DNA of 64,000 bases, from contig NZ_RXFQ01000005.1 in NCBI RefSeq assembly GCF_003951285.1, forward strand, positions 242,501 to 306,500, written 5' to 3'. Position numbers and translations under genes: made by a program. The notes under the pieces were generated by a model that had not been told where the DNA came from, searched no databases, and saw nothing but the letters and a program-made list of their open reading frames with translations. Below are positions 26,773 through 35,021 of this stretch, one piece after another. The DNA comes from Variovorax beijingensis (lineage in GTDB: Bacteria; Pseudomonadota; Gammaproteobacteria; Burkholderiales; Burkholderiaceae_C). Position 1 is the first letter of the stretch. Every line of letters begins with the position of its first letter.

Positions 26773-28386
26773 TCAGGCTTTGTCTTTCAGCAGGCGCCGC
26801 AGCACCTTGCCGGCACCGGTGGTCGGCAGCGCATCGATGAAGCTCACGGCGCGCGGCGCCTTGTAGCTGGCCATGTTGTCGCGCGACCAGGCGATCAGCG
26901 CATCGGCCTCGAGCGCCGCGCCGGGCTTGCGCACGATGAAGGCCTTGACCACCTCGCCCTTTTCGGCATCGGGCTGCGCAATGACCGCGGCCTGGGCCAC
27001 CGCGGGATGCTTGATGAGGATGGTCTCGACCTCCTCGGGGAACACGCTGTAGCCCGAGACCTTGATCATTTCCTTGAAGCGGCCGATGAAGGTGAGATAG
27101 CCATCGGCATCGAGCTTGCCCATGTCGCCGGTGTGCACCCATCCATTGCGCAGCGTGGCCGCCGTGGCCTCGGGCTTGTTCCAGTAGCCCTTGAAGCAGC
27201 CGGGGCTCGCGAGCACGATTTCGCCGACCTCGCCCGCGGGCCGGTCGGCCTGCGTGTCGGGGTCGACGATGCGGATGCTCACGCCCGGCACCGCGACGCC
27301 CTGCGTGCCCCAGCGCGGCGCGTGGTGCGGCGTGTAGGTGTCGCAGGTGTGGGTTTCGCTGAGCCCGTAGGCGGCTTCGAACGACGTGCAGTTGGGCGCA
27401 TGCGCGCGCCACTGCGCGGCAAGCGGCTCGGTGAAGGCAATGCCGAAGCTCGTGACGGGATTGCGCCGCAGGCTCGAGAGGTCGAAGCCGGCGATGTCCG
27501 GCACCTGCATGCAGGCCACGTTCATCGGCGCGATGCTGTACCACCAGCTCACCTTGTAGCGCGCAATGGCCTGCAGCACCGCGCGCGGATCGAAGCGGTG
27601 CAGCAGCACCGAGGCCGCGCCGCTGAGCACCGGCACGTTCACGCCCATCAGCATGCCGGCGATGTGATAGAGCGGCGCAATGGAAAGCAGCACGTCGTCG
27701 CCGGCCACGCCGTTGCAGTCGGCCGCCGCGCGGGTCTTGAAGAGCGCATTGCCGTAGCTCAGCATCGCGCCCTTGGGCAGCCCTGTGGTGCCGGAGGTGT
27801 AGGTCATGAGCGCCACGTCGTCGAGCTCGATGGCCACCGGCTGCGGCACCGCGCCGCCCTGCATCACGGCCAGGAAGTCCTCGCATTCCTCGGGCACGCT
27901 GCGCGGGGCGCTGCGCTCGGCGAGCAGTTCGGCCGGCAGCTCGGGCACGGGCCGTTCAGGCAGCAGGTCGGCATAGTGCACCACGAACACATGCGCGAGC
28001 GCGCTCTGCGGCTGCACCTTGCGCACCACCGGCAGCAGCGGCGCGGCGGCGACGATCACGCGCGCCTGCAGGTCGTTGACCTGGTAGGCCAGCTCGTGCT
28101 CCTTGTTGAGCGGGCTGCCGGGGCAGACGATGGCGCCGATCTTCTGGATGCCGAAATGCGCGACCAGGTACTGCGGGCAGTTGTTGAGGAACAGCACCAC
28201 CGGCTCGCCCTTCTTCACGCCGATGGCCTGCAGCCGGGCCGCGAAGGCGTCGCTCGCGCGGTCGAGCTGCGCCCAGCTCATGGCGTGGCCGTACCAGAGG
28301 CAGGCCGGGCGCTCGCCGCGCTCGCGCGCATGGGCGCGCAGGTACTCGTGCAGGGGCAGTTGCGGACGGTCGGGCAATGTCTCCAT
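26773..28386 (-). CDS. AMP-forming acyl-CoA ligase
   Basis: A 537-residue enzyme that activates a carboxylic acid as acyl-AMP and then as acyl-CoA. It has the AMP-binding motif YTSGTTGLPKGAM (about 200-212), the AMP loop AAYGLSETHTCDT, the hinge GWVHTGDMGKLDADGY and catalytic C-terminal Lys in TGAGKVLRRLL. It is the first gene of the operon with the single-chain carboxylase and is divergent from a TetR regulator. It therefore probably feeds its product acyl-CoA to that carboxylase. Confidence 0.9.
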   Translation of the reverse strand: METLPDRPQLPLHEYLRAHARERGERPACLWYGHAMSWAQLDRASDAFAARLQAIGVKKGEPVVLFLNNCPQYLVAHFGIQKIGAIVCPGSPLNKEHELAYQVNDLQARVIVAAAPLLPVVRKVQPQSALAHVFVVHYADLLPERPVPELPAELLAERSAPRSVPEECEDFLAVMQGGAVPQPVAIELDDVALMTYTSGTTGLPKGAMLSYGNALFKTRAAADCNGVAGDDVLLSIAPLYHIAGMLMGVNVPVLSGAASVLLHRFDPRAVLQAIARYKVSWWYSIAPMNVACMQVPDIAGFDLSSLRRNPVTSFGIAFTEPLAAQWRAHAPNCTSFEAAYGLSETHTCDTYTPHHAPRWGTQGVAVPGVSIRIVDPDTQADRPAGEVGEIVLASPGCFKGYWNKPEATAATLRNGWVHTGDMGKLDADGYLTFIGRFKEMIKVSGYSVFPEEVETILIKHPAVAQAAVIAQPDAEKGEVVKAFIVRKPGAALEADALIAWSRDNMASYKAPRAVSFIDALPTTGAGKVLRRLLKDKA

Positions 28387-28450
28387 GGCGTCACTTTCTC
28401 AGGGTTATCGATAGCCGCCTGCACGGGGCAAGCGCTTGCCAATGGGTGCA

Positions 28451-28479
28451 TGGTGCACCAACAATCCTACCCATGGGTA
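28451..28479. promoter_or_regulatory. Two palindromes in the ligase/TetR gap
   Basis: TGGTGCACCA (28451-28460) and TACCCATGGGTA (28468-28479) are perfect palindromes with centres 18 bases apart; the second covers the TetR start codon. They lie in the gap between the divergent ligase and TetR genes. This is a plausible TetR operator allowing autorepression, though binding is unproven. Confidence 0.55.
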
Positions 28480-29159
28480 TAACTTCCGCGACACGGCACA
28501 AACCCTCTGGCAAGGCCGCCGCCACGGCACAGCCGCACCTGCCCCAGGGCACCGGGCGCCAGCGCGCGGCCACGCAGGGCACCGACCTGCAGCGCGAGCG
28601 CATCCTGCAGGCGGCGGCGCAGCTCTTCGCGGCGCAGGGCTATGCCAACACCACCATGGCGCAGATCGTGCGCGCGCTGGGCGTGACCAAGCCCTTCGTG
28701 TACTACTACTTCCGCGACAAGCAGGAGATCTTCGAAACGCTGTCGTGGCGTCCCGCGGTCGACTGCTTCACCGCGCTCGATTTCGCGGCCGGCGATCCGC
28801 GCCGCGCGAGCGAGAAGGTGCTCGAAGGCATCGAGCGGCTGATCCGCGCGACCATTGCACACCATCCCTGCGCCTTTTTTCCGTACCGCGAGCCGCAGGT
28901 GTACCGGCCCGAATACATCGCGGCGCAAAAGAAGCTCGCGCACCACTTCTACGACCTGCTGTGTCCGCTGCTCGAAGAAGCGCGCCGCGACGGCGACCTG
29001 GACTTCACCGAAACCAAGATCACCGCGCTGGCGGCCTGCAGCCTGCCGGGCTTTCTCTACAGCTGGTACCGGCCGGGCGGACGCCTCTCGCCCGACGAGG
29101 TGGTGGCCGAGCTCACGAAGCTCGCAAGCCGCATGATCGGCCTTCGCAGCCCGGACTGA
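28473..29159 (+). CDS. TetR-family regulator
   Basis: A 228-residue regulator. After a basic leader, the HTH (RERILQAAAQLFAAQGYANTTMAQIVRALGVTKPFVYYYFRDKQEIFE) is standard TetR, and the C-terminal part is a helical ligand domain. It is divergent from the acyl-CoA ligase/carboxylase operon and 28 bases upstream of a solo amino-acid-type binding protein. It likely senses an acyl-CoA or the free acid and controls both sides. The start at 28473 is the first Met after the divergent promoter; an upstream in-frame start would reach into the ligase gene. Confidence 0.87.
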   Translation: MGITSATRHKPSGKAAATAQPHLPQGTGRQRAATQGTDLQRERILQAAAQLFAAQGYANTTMAQIVRALGVTKPFVYYYFRDKQEIFETLSWRPAVDCFTALDFAAGDPRRASEKVLEGIERLIRATIAHHPCAFFPYREPQVYRPEYIAAQKKLAHHFYDLLCPLLEEARRDGDLDFTETKITALAACSLPGFLYSWYRPGGRLSPDEVVAELTKLASRMIGLRSPD

Positions 29160-29187
29160 CCCCCCAAAAAACCGAGAGAGACAAACC

Positions 29188-30447
29188 ATGAAGCCCAAGC
29201 ACGCGCCACTGGCGCCGATCGCCCTCGCCTGCCTGCTGGCCGTTGCCGGCGGCGCCCAGGCGCAACAGCAGCCCACCTACAAGATCGCCTACATCGACCC
29301 GCTCTCGGGGCCGTTCGCGAACGTGGGCGAGCTGATGCTCACGCACACGCAGTACGCCATCGAGGAGATCAACGCCAAGGGCGGCGTGCTCGGCGGCACG
29401 AAGCTGCAGCTGCTGCAGTTCGACAGCAAGCTCTCGGCGCAGGAGAGCCAGAGCGCGCTGCAGGCGGCCATCGACCAGGGCGCCAGGACCATCGTCACGG
29501 GTGGGTCGGGCTCCTCGGTGGTGACAGCGCTGGTGCAGTCGGTGGCGCGCTGGAACCAGCGCAATCCGGGCAAGGAGCTGATCGTTCTGAACCATTCGTC
29601 GATCGACCCCGAAATGACCGGCAAGAACTGCAGCTTCTGGCACTTCCAGACCGAGGCCAACACGGCGATGAAGATGAAGGCGCTGGCCAACTACATCAAG
29701 AAGACGCCGGACGTGAAGAAGGTCTACCTGCTGAACCAGGACTATGCCCACGGCAAGCAGTGGGCGAGCTACGGGCGCCAGCTGGTGGGCCTGGCACGGC
29801 CCGACGTCCAGTTCGCCGGCGAAACGCTGCATCCGATCGGCCGCGTGAAGGACTTCTCGCCCTACGTCGCGAACATCAAGCAAAGCGGCGCCGACTCGGT
29901 CATCACCGGCAACTGGGGCCAGGACATGACGCTGCTGCTCAAGGCCGCGGGCGATGCCGGCTACAACCTGCGCTACTTCAACCACAGCGCGGGCTCGGTG
30001 CCGGGCACGGTGCTGGCGGTGTCGCAGGCCAGGCTCGGGCAGCTGACCTGGGTGGCCGAATGGCATCCGGGGCAGGCCGACACGCCGCGCGCCGATGCGC
30101 TCGCGAAGGCCTACAAGGCGAAGACGGGCAGGGACTTCCTGGCCCCGCGCATCGACTTCACGCCGCGCCTTTTGGCCGCCGCGATCAACAAGGCCGGCAG
30201 CACCGAGACGGTGAAGGTGGCGCGTGCGCTCGAGGACATGAGCTACGACTCGGTGGTGGGGCCGATCCGCATGCGTGCCGAGGACCATCAGCTGCTGCTG
30301 CCGCAGGTGGTCAACACCATTGCGCCGGTCGATGGCAAGAGCGTGAAGGTGGGTTGGGAAGGGACGAACTACGGCTTCCGCACGGATGCTGTCTATACGG
30401 GCAATGAGCTGGCACAAGGGTCTGAATGCAAGATGGTTCGGCCTTGA
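29188..30447 (+). CDS. Solo branched-chain-amino-acid-type binding protein
   Basis: A 419-residue periplasmic binding protein with a signal peptide ending AQAQ and a Leu/Ile/Val-BP fold (Peripla_BP_6): YKIAYIDPLSGPFANVGE at the start and NAKGGVLGGTKLQLL near 65. No LivHMGF permease or ATPase genes are adjacent; the next gene is a P450 behind a 325-base gap. It is co-directional with the TetR gene and may supply the substrate of the ligase/carboxylase operon, using a permease coded elsewhere. Aromatic acids and branched fatty acids are other ligands known for this fold. Confidence 0.87.
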   Translation: MKPKHAPLAPIALACLLAVAGGAQAQQQPTYKIAYIDPLSGPFANVGELMLTHTQYAIEEINAKGGVLGGTKLQLLQFDSKLSAQESQSALQAAIDQGARTIVTGGSGSSVVTALVQSVARWNQRNPGKELIVLNHSSIDPEMTGKNCSFWHFQTEANTAMKMKALANYIKKTPDVKKVYLLNQDYAHGKQWASYGRQLVGLARPDVQFAGETLHPIGRVKDFSPYVANIKQSGADSVITGNWGQDMTLLLKAAGDAGYNLRYFNHSAGSVPGTVLAVSQARLGQLTWVAEWHPGQADTPRADALAKAYKAKTGRDFLAPRIDFTPRLLAAAINKAGSTETVKVARALEDMSYDSVVGPIRMRAEDHQLLLPQVVNTIAPVDGKSVKVGWEGTNYGFRTDAVYTGNELAQGSECKMVRP

Positions 30448-30772
30448 GGGCTTCTGCCTGCTGTTGCGGCTGAAGTCCTTCGGGGCGCGTGCACAGAGCA
30501 TCGCTGATCAACGACTGCTCCGATCACGCTCCCGCTGATGGGGTGCCTTGCGCAGCGAAATAAAGGAGGAGGCCGCAGGCCGGGGGACATTCGCGGAGCA
30601 AGGCACCCCGTCGGCGGGAGCGCGCCCCGAACAGCCGCGCCACTGAACAAAGGCAACGGCACCGAACCAGCCTAAGGGAAACCCCGTCCTGCCCCCCACC
30701 GGTGCCCTCGGGATACTCCGGAGTCACACGCCGGAATCTCCGAAGCGGGTCCACTCCAAAGGCACGACACCC
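30448..30772. other. Non-coding gap upstream of CYP102
   Basis: No coding region was supported here. The gap contains the large inverted repeat at 30527-30622. The 150 bases after it up to the P450 start are GC-rich and include CTCCGGAGTCACACGCCGG, which contains a short dyad, but no clear sigma-70 promoter was seen. Confidence 0.7.
30527..30622. repeat. Imperfect 25-bp terminal inverted repeat element
   Basis: The 25 bases at 30527-30551 and at 30598-30622 are inverted copies of each other with two mismatches, around a 46-base centre that includes a small GGCC-N3-GGCC dyad. Five further bases pair at the inner edges (GCGAA with TTCGC). It resembles a short repeat element with terminal inverted repeats or a large extragenic hairpin. 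No ORF or transposase is inside. It lies in an intergenic gap and could be mobile or could act as a structured leader. Confidence 0.7.
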
Positions 30773-33700
30773 ATGGCAGGCAAAAACTCGCTCCATCCGA
30801 TCCCGCATCCCGCCAAGAAGCCCTTCGTCGGCAACCTGCTGTCGATCGGCTCCGACTCTCCCGTGCTCGACATGTGGAAGATCGCGCAGGAGCTCGGCGG
30901 CATCTACTGGCTCGACATGCCGGGCATGCCGGTGATCGTGGTGTCGTCGCCCGCGCTGGTCGACGAGCTGTGCGAAGAGGCGCGCTTCGACAAGAGCACG
31001 CGCGGCGCGCTGCGGCGGCTTCGCGCGGCGTCGCACGGGCTCTTCACCTCGGACACGCACGAGGAAACCTGGTCGAAGCCACACAACATCCTGCTGGCCA
31101 ACTTCAGCCAGCGCGCGATGCAGGCCTACCACCCGATGATGCTGGACATCGCGGGCCAGCTGGTCACCAAGTGGGAGCGGCTGAACTTCGACGAAGAGGT
31201 GGACGTGGTGCGCGACATGACGGCGCTCACGCTCGACACCATCGGCCTGTGCGGCTTCGGCTACCGCTTCAATTCGTTCTACCGCGAAGGCTTCCATCCC
31301 TTCGTCGATGCGATGGTGCGCACGCTGGAGACGGTGCAGAACCGCCGCGGGCTGCCGCTCGAAGAGTTCATGCTCAAGAAGGAGCTTGCGCAGCAGCGCA
31401 AGGACATCCGCTTCATGCACAAGATGGTGGAAGACATCATCGAGGAGCGCCGCGCGGGCGGGACCGACATTGCCACCAAGCCCGACCTGCTGAGCTACAT
31501 GATCGCGGGCGTCGACAAGAAGAGCGGCGAAAAACTCACCGACAAGATGATCCGCGACGAGTGCATCGAATTCCTCATCGCGGGACACGAGACCACCAGC
31601 GGCCTGCTCTCGTTCGCGATCTACTTCCTGCTGAAGAACCCCGAGGCGCTGGCCAAGGCGCAGGCCGAGGTCGACAACGTGTTCGGGCCCGACACCTCGC
31701 AGAAGCCGACCTATGCGCAGGTCAACCGCCTGCAGTACGTGATGCAGGTGCTGAAGGAGGCGCTGCGCCTGTACCCGACCGCCCCCGCCATCGCGATGCG
31801 CGCGAAGGAAGACACCACCATCGGCGGCCAGTACACGATCAAGAAGAAGAACATGGTCATCATGCACGCGCTGGCGCTGCATCGCGACAAGGGCATCTGG
31901 GGCGAGGACGCCGACGAGTTCAACCCCGACCACTTCAGCCGCGAGGCCGAGCGCGAGCGGCCGGTGAATGCCTTCAAGCCCTTCGGCAACGGGCAGCGCG
32001 CCTGCATCGGGCGCCAGTTCGCGCTGCAGGAAGCGGTGCTCACGCTGGGCATGATCCTGCAGCGCTTCGACCTCGTCGACCACACGGGCTACAAGCTCCG
32101 GATCAAGGAGGCGCTCACGATCAAGCCGGAAGGCCTGAAGATCAAGGCGCTGCTGCGCGATCCGGCCACGCGGCCGCGCGGCCACGCCGCCGATGCGGCC
32201 GCCGCGCCGGTGCAGCCCAGGCAGGCAGCCGTGCGCAAGCCACAGGCCGCGCGGCACGGCACCTCGCTGCTGGTGCTGCAGGGCTCCAACCTCGGCACGG
32301 CCGAAGACCTGGCGCGCCAGCTGGCCGAGGCCGGCGAGCTGCGCGGCTTCTCCACGCAGGTGGCTTCGCTCGACGACTACGCCGAGCGGCTGCCCGCCAA
32401 TGGCGCCGTCGCCATCGTCTGCGCCTCGTACAACGGCGTGGCGCCCGACAACGCCGCCGAGTTCCACCGCTGGCTCGACAAGGCCGACGATTCGCTCAAT
32501 GGCGTGCGCTTCAGCGTCTTCGGCTGCGGCAACACCGACTGGGCCGCCACCTACCAGGCGGTGCCGCGGCGCATCGACGAGCGGCTCGGCGCGCTCGGCG
32601 CCACGCGCGTGCATCCGCGCGGCGAGGGCGATGCGCGCGAAGACATGGACGGCGCCTTCCAGGACTGGAGCGACGCGCTCTGGCCCGAACTGGTGAAAGC
32701 CTTCGGCATCCAGTCCGGCGCCGACACGCCCGCCGAGGCCGAGCCGCTCTACACGCTCGAGGAACTGCCGCCACCGCAGAAGAACGCGCTCGTCGACGCG
32801 CTGGGCGCGGTGGCCCTGCGCGTGATCGAGAACCGCGAGCTGCAGAAGAACCCCGGCAGCGCCGGCGAGGCGGGCCGCTCCACGCGCCACGTCGAGCTGA
32901 CGCTGCCCGAAGGCGTGAACTACCGCGCCGGCGACCACCTGAGCGTGGTGCCGCGCAACAGCCCGGCCCAGGTGGAGCGCGCGATGGCGCGCTTCGGATT
33001 CGACCGCTCCGCGCATGTGCGGCTGCATGCCGATCCGGGCCGCAAGACAGCCCTGCCGGTCGACCAGGTGATCGCGGTCGACCGCCTGCTCGGCGACTAT
33101 GTCGAGCTGCAGGACGTGGCCACGCGCAAGCAGATCGCCACGCTCGCGGCATACACCGAGTGCCCGGCCACCAGGCCGAAGCTCGCCGCGCTCTCGGGCA
33201 GCGACGACGCCTCGCAGGCCGCCTACAAGGCCCAGGTGCTGCACAGGCGCAGGTCGCTGCTCGACCTGCTCGAGGAGCACCGCGCCTGCCAGCTGCCGTT
33301 CGCGGTGTTCCTCGAAATGCTGTCGCCGCTCTCGCCGCGCTACTACTCGATCTCGTCGTCGCCGACGATGACGCCGGGGCGCTGCAGCGTCACCGTGGGC
33401 GTGGTGAGCGCGCCGGCGCTGTCGGGCAACGGCAGCTTCGAGGGCGTGTGCTCCAACTACCTGGCGCGCGCCGAGGCGGGCGACACGGTGCACGGCGTGA
33501 TCCGCGAGACCACGGCCGAGGGCTTCCGCCTGCCCGAGGATGCGCAGCGCCCGCTCGTCATGATCGGCCCCGGCACCGGCCTCGCGCCATTCCGCGGCTT
33601 CCTGCAGGAGCGCGCGGCGCAGGCCGAGCGCGGCCAGGCGCTGGGCGATGCGATGCTGTTCTTCGGCTGCCGCCATCCCGAGCAGGATTTCATCTATGCC

Positions 33701-33997
33701 GAGGAGCTCGAGGCCTGGTCGCACCGCGGCCTGATGAAGCTGCACACGGCCTTCTCGCGCGCGGGCGAGCGCAAGGTCTATGTGCAGGACCTGATCCGCG
33801 AGCAGGGCGCGGCCGTGTGGAAGCTGCTGGAAGCGGGCGCGGTGATCTACGTGTGCGGCGACGGTTCGCGCATGGAACCCGACGTGCGGCGCACGCTGGC
33901 CGACCTGGCGCGCGAGCATGGCCATGACGGCGCGGCGTGGATGGACGGGATGATTGCCGACCAGCGCTATGTGCTCGACGTCTGGGCAGGGGGATAG
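30773..33997 (+). CDS. CYP102-type self-sufficient P450 / P450 reductase
   Basis: A 1,074-residue fusion that carries a P450 haem domain (about 1-470), an FMN flavodoxin-like domain (about 490-640) and a FAD/NADPH domain (about 670-1074) in one chain, as in P450-BM3. The haem ligand is Cys411 in FGNGQRACIG; the I-helix has AGHETTS (270-276). FMN-domain signature LLVLQGSNLGTAED and FAD-domain RYYSISSSP are visible. Such enzymes hydroxylate fatty acids near the omega end with NADPH and O2. It stands alone, ahead of the convergent lipid-inclusion cluster, so the substrate is probably a fatty acid (inference). Confidence 0.93.
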   Translation: MAGKNSLHPIPHPAKKPFVGNLLSIGSDSPVLDMWKIAQELGGIYWLDMPGMPVIVVSSPALVDELCEEARFDKSTRGALRRLRAASHGLFTSDTHEETWSKPHNILLANFSQRAMQAYHPMMLDIAGQLVTKWERLNFDEEVDVVRDMTALTLDTIGLCGFGYRFNSFYREGFHPFVDAMVRTLETVQNRRGLPLEEFMLKKELAQQRKDIRFMHKMVEDIIEERRAGGTDIATKPDLLSYMIAGVDKKSGEKLTDKMIRDECIEFLIAGHETTSGLLSFAIYFLLKNPEALAKAQAEVDNVFGPDTSQKPTYAQVNRLQYVMQVLKEALRLYPTAPAIAMRAKEDTTIGGQYTIKKKNMVIMHALALHRDKGIWGEDADEFNPDHFSREAERERPVNAFKPFGNGQRACIGRQFALQEAVLTLGMILQRFDLVDHTGYKLRIKEALTIKPEGLKIKALLRDPATRPRGHAADAAAAPVQPRQAAVRKPQAARHGTSLLVLQGSNLGTAEDLARQLAEAGELRGFSTQVASLDDYAERLPANGAVAIVCASYNGVAPDNAAEFHRWLDKADDSLNGVRFSVFGCGNTDWAATYQAVPRRIDERLGALGATRVHPRGEGDAREDMDGAFQDWSDALWPELVKAFGIQSGADTPAEAEPLYTLEELPPPQKNALVDALGAVALRVIENRELQKNPGSAGEAGRSTRHVELTLPEGVNYRAGDHLSVVPRNSPAQVERAMARFGFDRSAHVRLHADPGRKTALPVDQVIAVDRLLGDYVELQDVATRKQIATLAAYTECPATRPKLAALSGSDDASQAAYKAQVLHRRRSLLDLLEEHRACQLPFAVFLEMLSPLSPRYYSISSSPTMTPGRCSVTVGVVSAPALSGNGSFEGVCSNYLARAEAGDTVHGVIRETTAEGFRLPEDAQRPLVMIGPGTGLAPFRGFLQERAAQAERGQALGDAMLFFGCRHPEQDFIYAEELEAWSHRGLMKLHTAFSRAGERKVYVQDLIREQGAAVWKLLEAGAVIYVCGDGSRMEPDVRRTLADLAREHGHDGAAWMDGMIADQRYVLDVWAGG

Positions 33998-34104
33998 GCT
34001 CTCCCCCAGGCTTGCCCACTTCGTGTGGCCGCCCACCCCCTCGCCGGGGGCAATACCAGCGGCCCGGCAAAGCCGGTTCCGCGGTATTTCTGGAAGGAAC
34101 CCGC
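33998..34104 (+). repeat. Dispersed stop-proximal repeat, copy 1
   Basis: It begins directly after the P450 stop codon. It contains the exact 27-base core (34059-34085) also present in copies 2 and 3, a CTTCGTGTGGCCGCC stretch and a CCCCC-N5-GGGGG hairpin. The core can fold as CCGGC-AAA-GCCGG inside outer arms AATACC (34052-34057) and GGTATT (34083-34088). Copies 2 and 3 have AACACC/GGTGTT instead, so one base pair has changed on both sides. Confidence 0.8.
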
Positions 34105-34111
34105 GGAATGC

Positions 34112-34137
34112 AAAAGCCGGGATCCCCGGCTTCTTTG
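34112..34137. terminator. Terminator between P450 and alpha/beta hydrolase
   Basis: AAGCCGGG and CCCGGCTT pair as a perfect 8-bp stem with a 3-base loop, followed by CTTTG. It sits between the convergent P450 and hydrolase genes, and would stop transcription from both, though the T tract is short. Confidence 0.65.
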
Positions 34138-34158
34138 TGAGTCTGCTGACTCGGCGGC

Positions 34159-34932
34159 TCAGGCCTTGCGGCCTGGATCGGGGTAGACCAGCGGCCCCAG
34201 CAGGCCGCGGTTGAAGGGCTTCCACTCGCCCTGTGGCTGCGAAAGCCGGTCGGCCACCGCATAGAGCACCGCCGGATGCGCGCCCAGCCCCAGGTGGCTC
34301 GCCACCACCTCGATGTTTTCCGCCTGCGGCCCCGGCTTCTCGAGGCTGCAGCGCCAGGCGACCACGCCGTCGGTGCGGCTGAAGATCGAGGTCGTGGGCA
34401 CCGGCGGCGTGGGCTGCACGAACTTCATGCGACGCGGGTCGTGCGAGCTCTGGCCGCTCACGCCCTCGTACACGCGCCATGCGTTGGTGGCGCGCGGGCT
34501 GCCGGAGAACGGGCTGCCCAGGGTGATGACGTTGCGCACCAGCGCCGGCTGCGCCGATGCCAGCAGCCGCGCATAGACGCCGCCCAGGCTCCAGCCGATC
34601 ACGCTGACCTTCTGGCCGCTCTTTTCGGCGAGGGATTTCAGCAGCGCCAGCATGCCGTCTTCCACGCCTTCGCGCGGGCCGAAGTTGCGGCCCAGGCCCC
34701 AGCCGTGCGCGTCGTAGCCGCGGCTGCACAGGTAGCGGCGCAGCACCAGCGTGGAACCGTCGCCCGCCACGAGGCCGGGCAGCACGAGCACCGGATGCCC
34801 GTCGCCGCGCGGCGCGAGTTGCAGCAGCGGCCACATGGCGATGCCGGCGCCCGTTTCCCAGAGCGCGCGCGCTTCGGCCAGCATAAGCAGGCCTGACGGC
34901 GGCGCGATGGGGTCTCGGGTGGCGGTGGTCAT
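34159..34932 (-). CDS. Alpha/beta hydrolase (lipase-like)
   Basis: A 257-residue alpha/beta hydrolase with the nucleophile elbow GWSLGGV (Ser near residue 125) after an oxyanion region HPVLVLPGLVAGDGST. It is predicted to cleave esters; PHA-depolymerase or triacylglycerol-lipase-like activity is possible given the neighbours. It is the last gene of a minus-strand run with TetR, two granule-type proteins and WS/DGAT. Start chosen at 34932 because AAAGGA lies about 13 bases upstream; an earlier Met at 34989 would add 19 residues. Confidence 0.75.
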   Translation of the reverse strand: MTTATRDPIAPPSGLLMLAEARALWETGAGIAMWPLLQLAPRGDGHPVLVLPGLVAGDGSTLVLRRYLCSRGYDAHGWGLGRNFGPREGVEDGMLALLKSLAEKSGQKVSVIGWSLGGVYARLLASAQPALVRNVITLGSPFSGSPRATNAWRVYEGVSGQSSHDPRRMKFVQPTPPVPTTSIFSRTDGVVAWRCSLEKPGPQAENIEVVASHLGLGAHPAVLYAVADRLSQPQGEWKPFNRGLLGPLVYPDPGRKA

Positions 34933-35021
34933 GAGGGCGGCTTTCCTTTCTGTGCCTGGTTGCTGGGTGGGACGAGCATGGCGAACCAAAGTTTCACCGC
35001 CCCGTCGGACAACAACGATCT

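Noticed and set aside
26762..27886. Apparent fusion of the acyl-CoA carboxylase to an N-terminal extension
   Set aside because: The extension is the out-of-frame shadow of the acyl-CoA ligase gene. The carboxylase begins at the TTG at 26761, right after the ligase stop.
30524..34834. A 1,436-codon minus-strand frame across CYP102
   Set aside because: It is antisense to the clearly functional P450 and has low-complexity composition.
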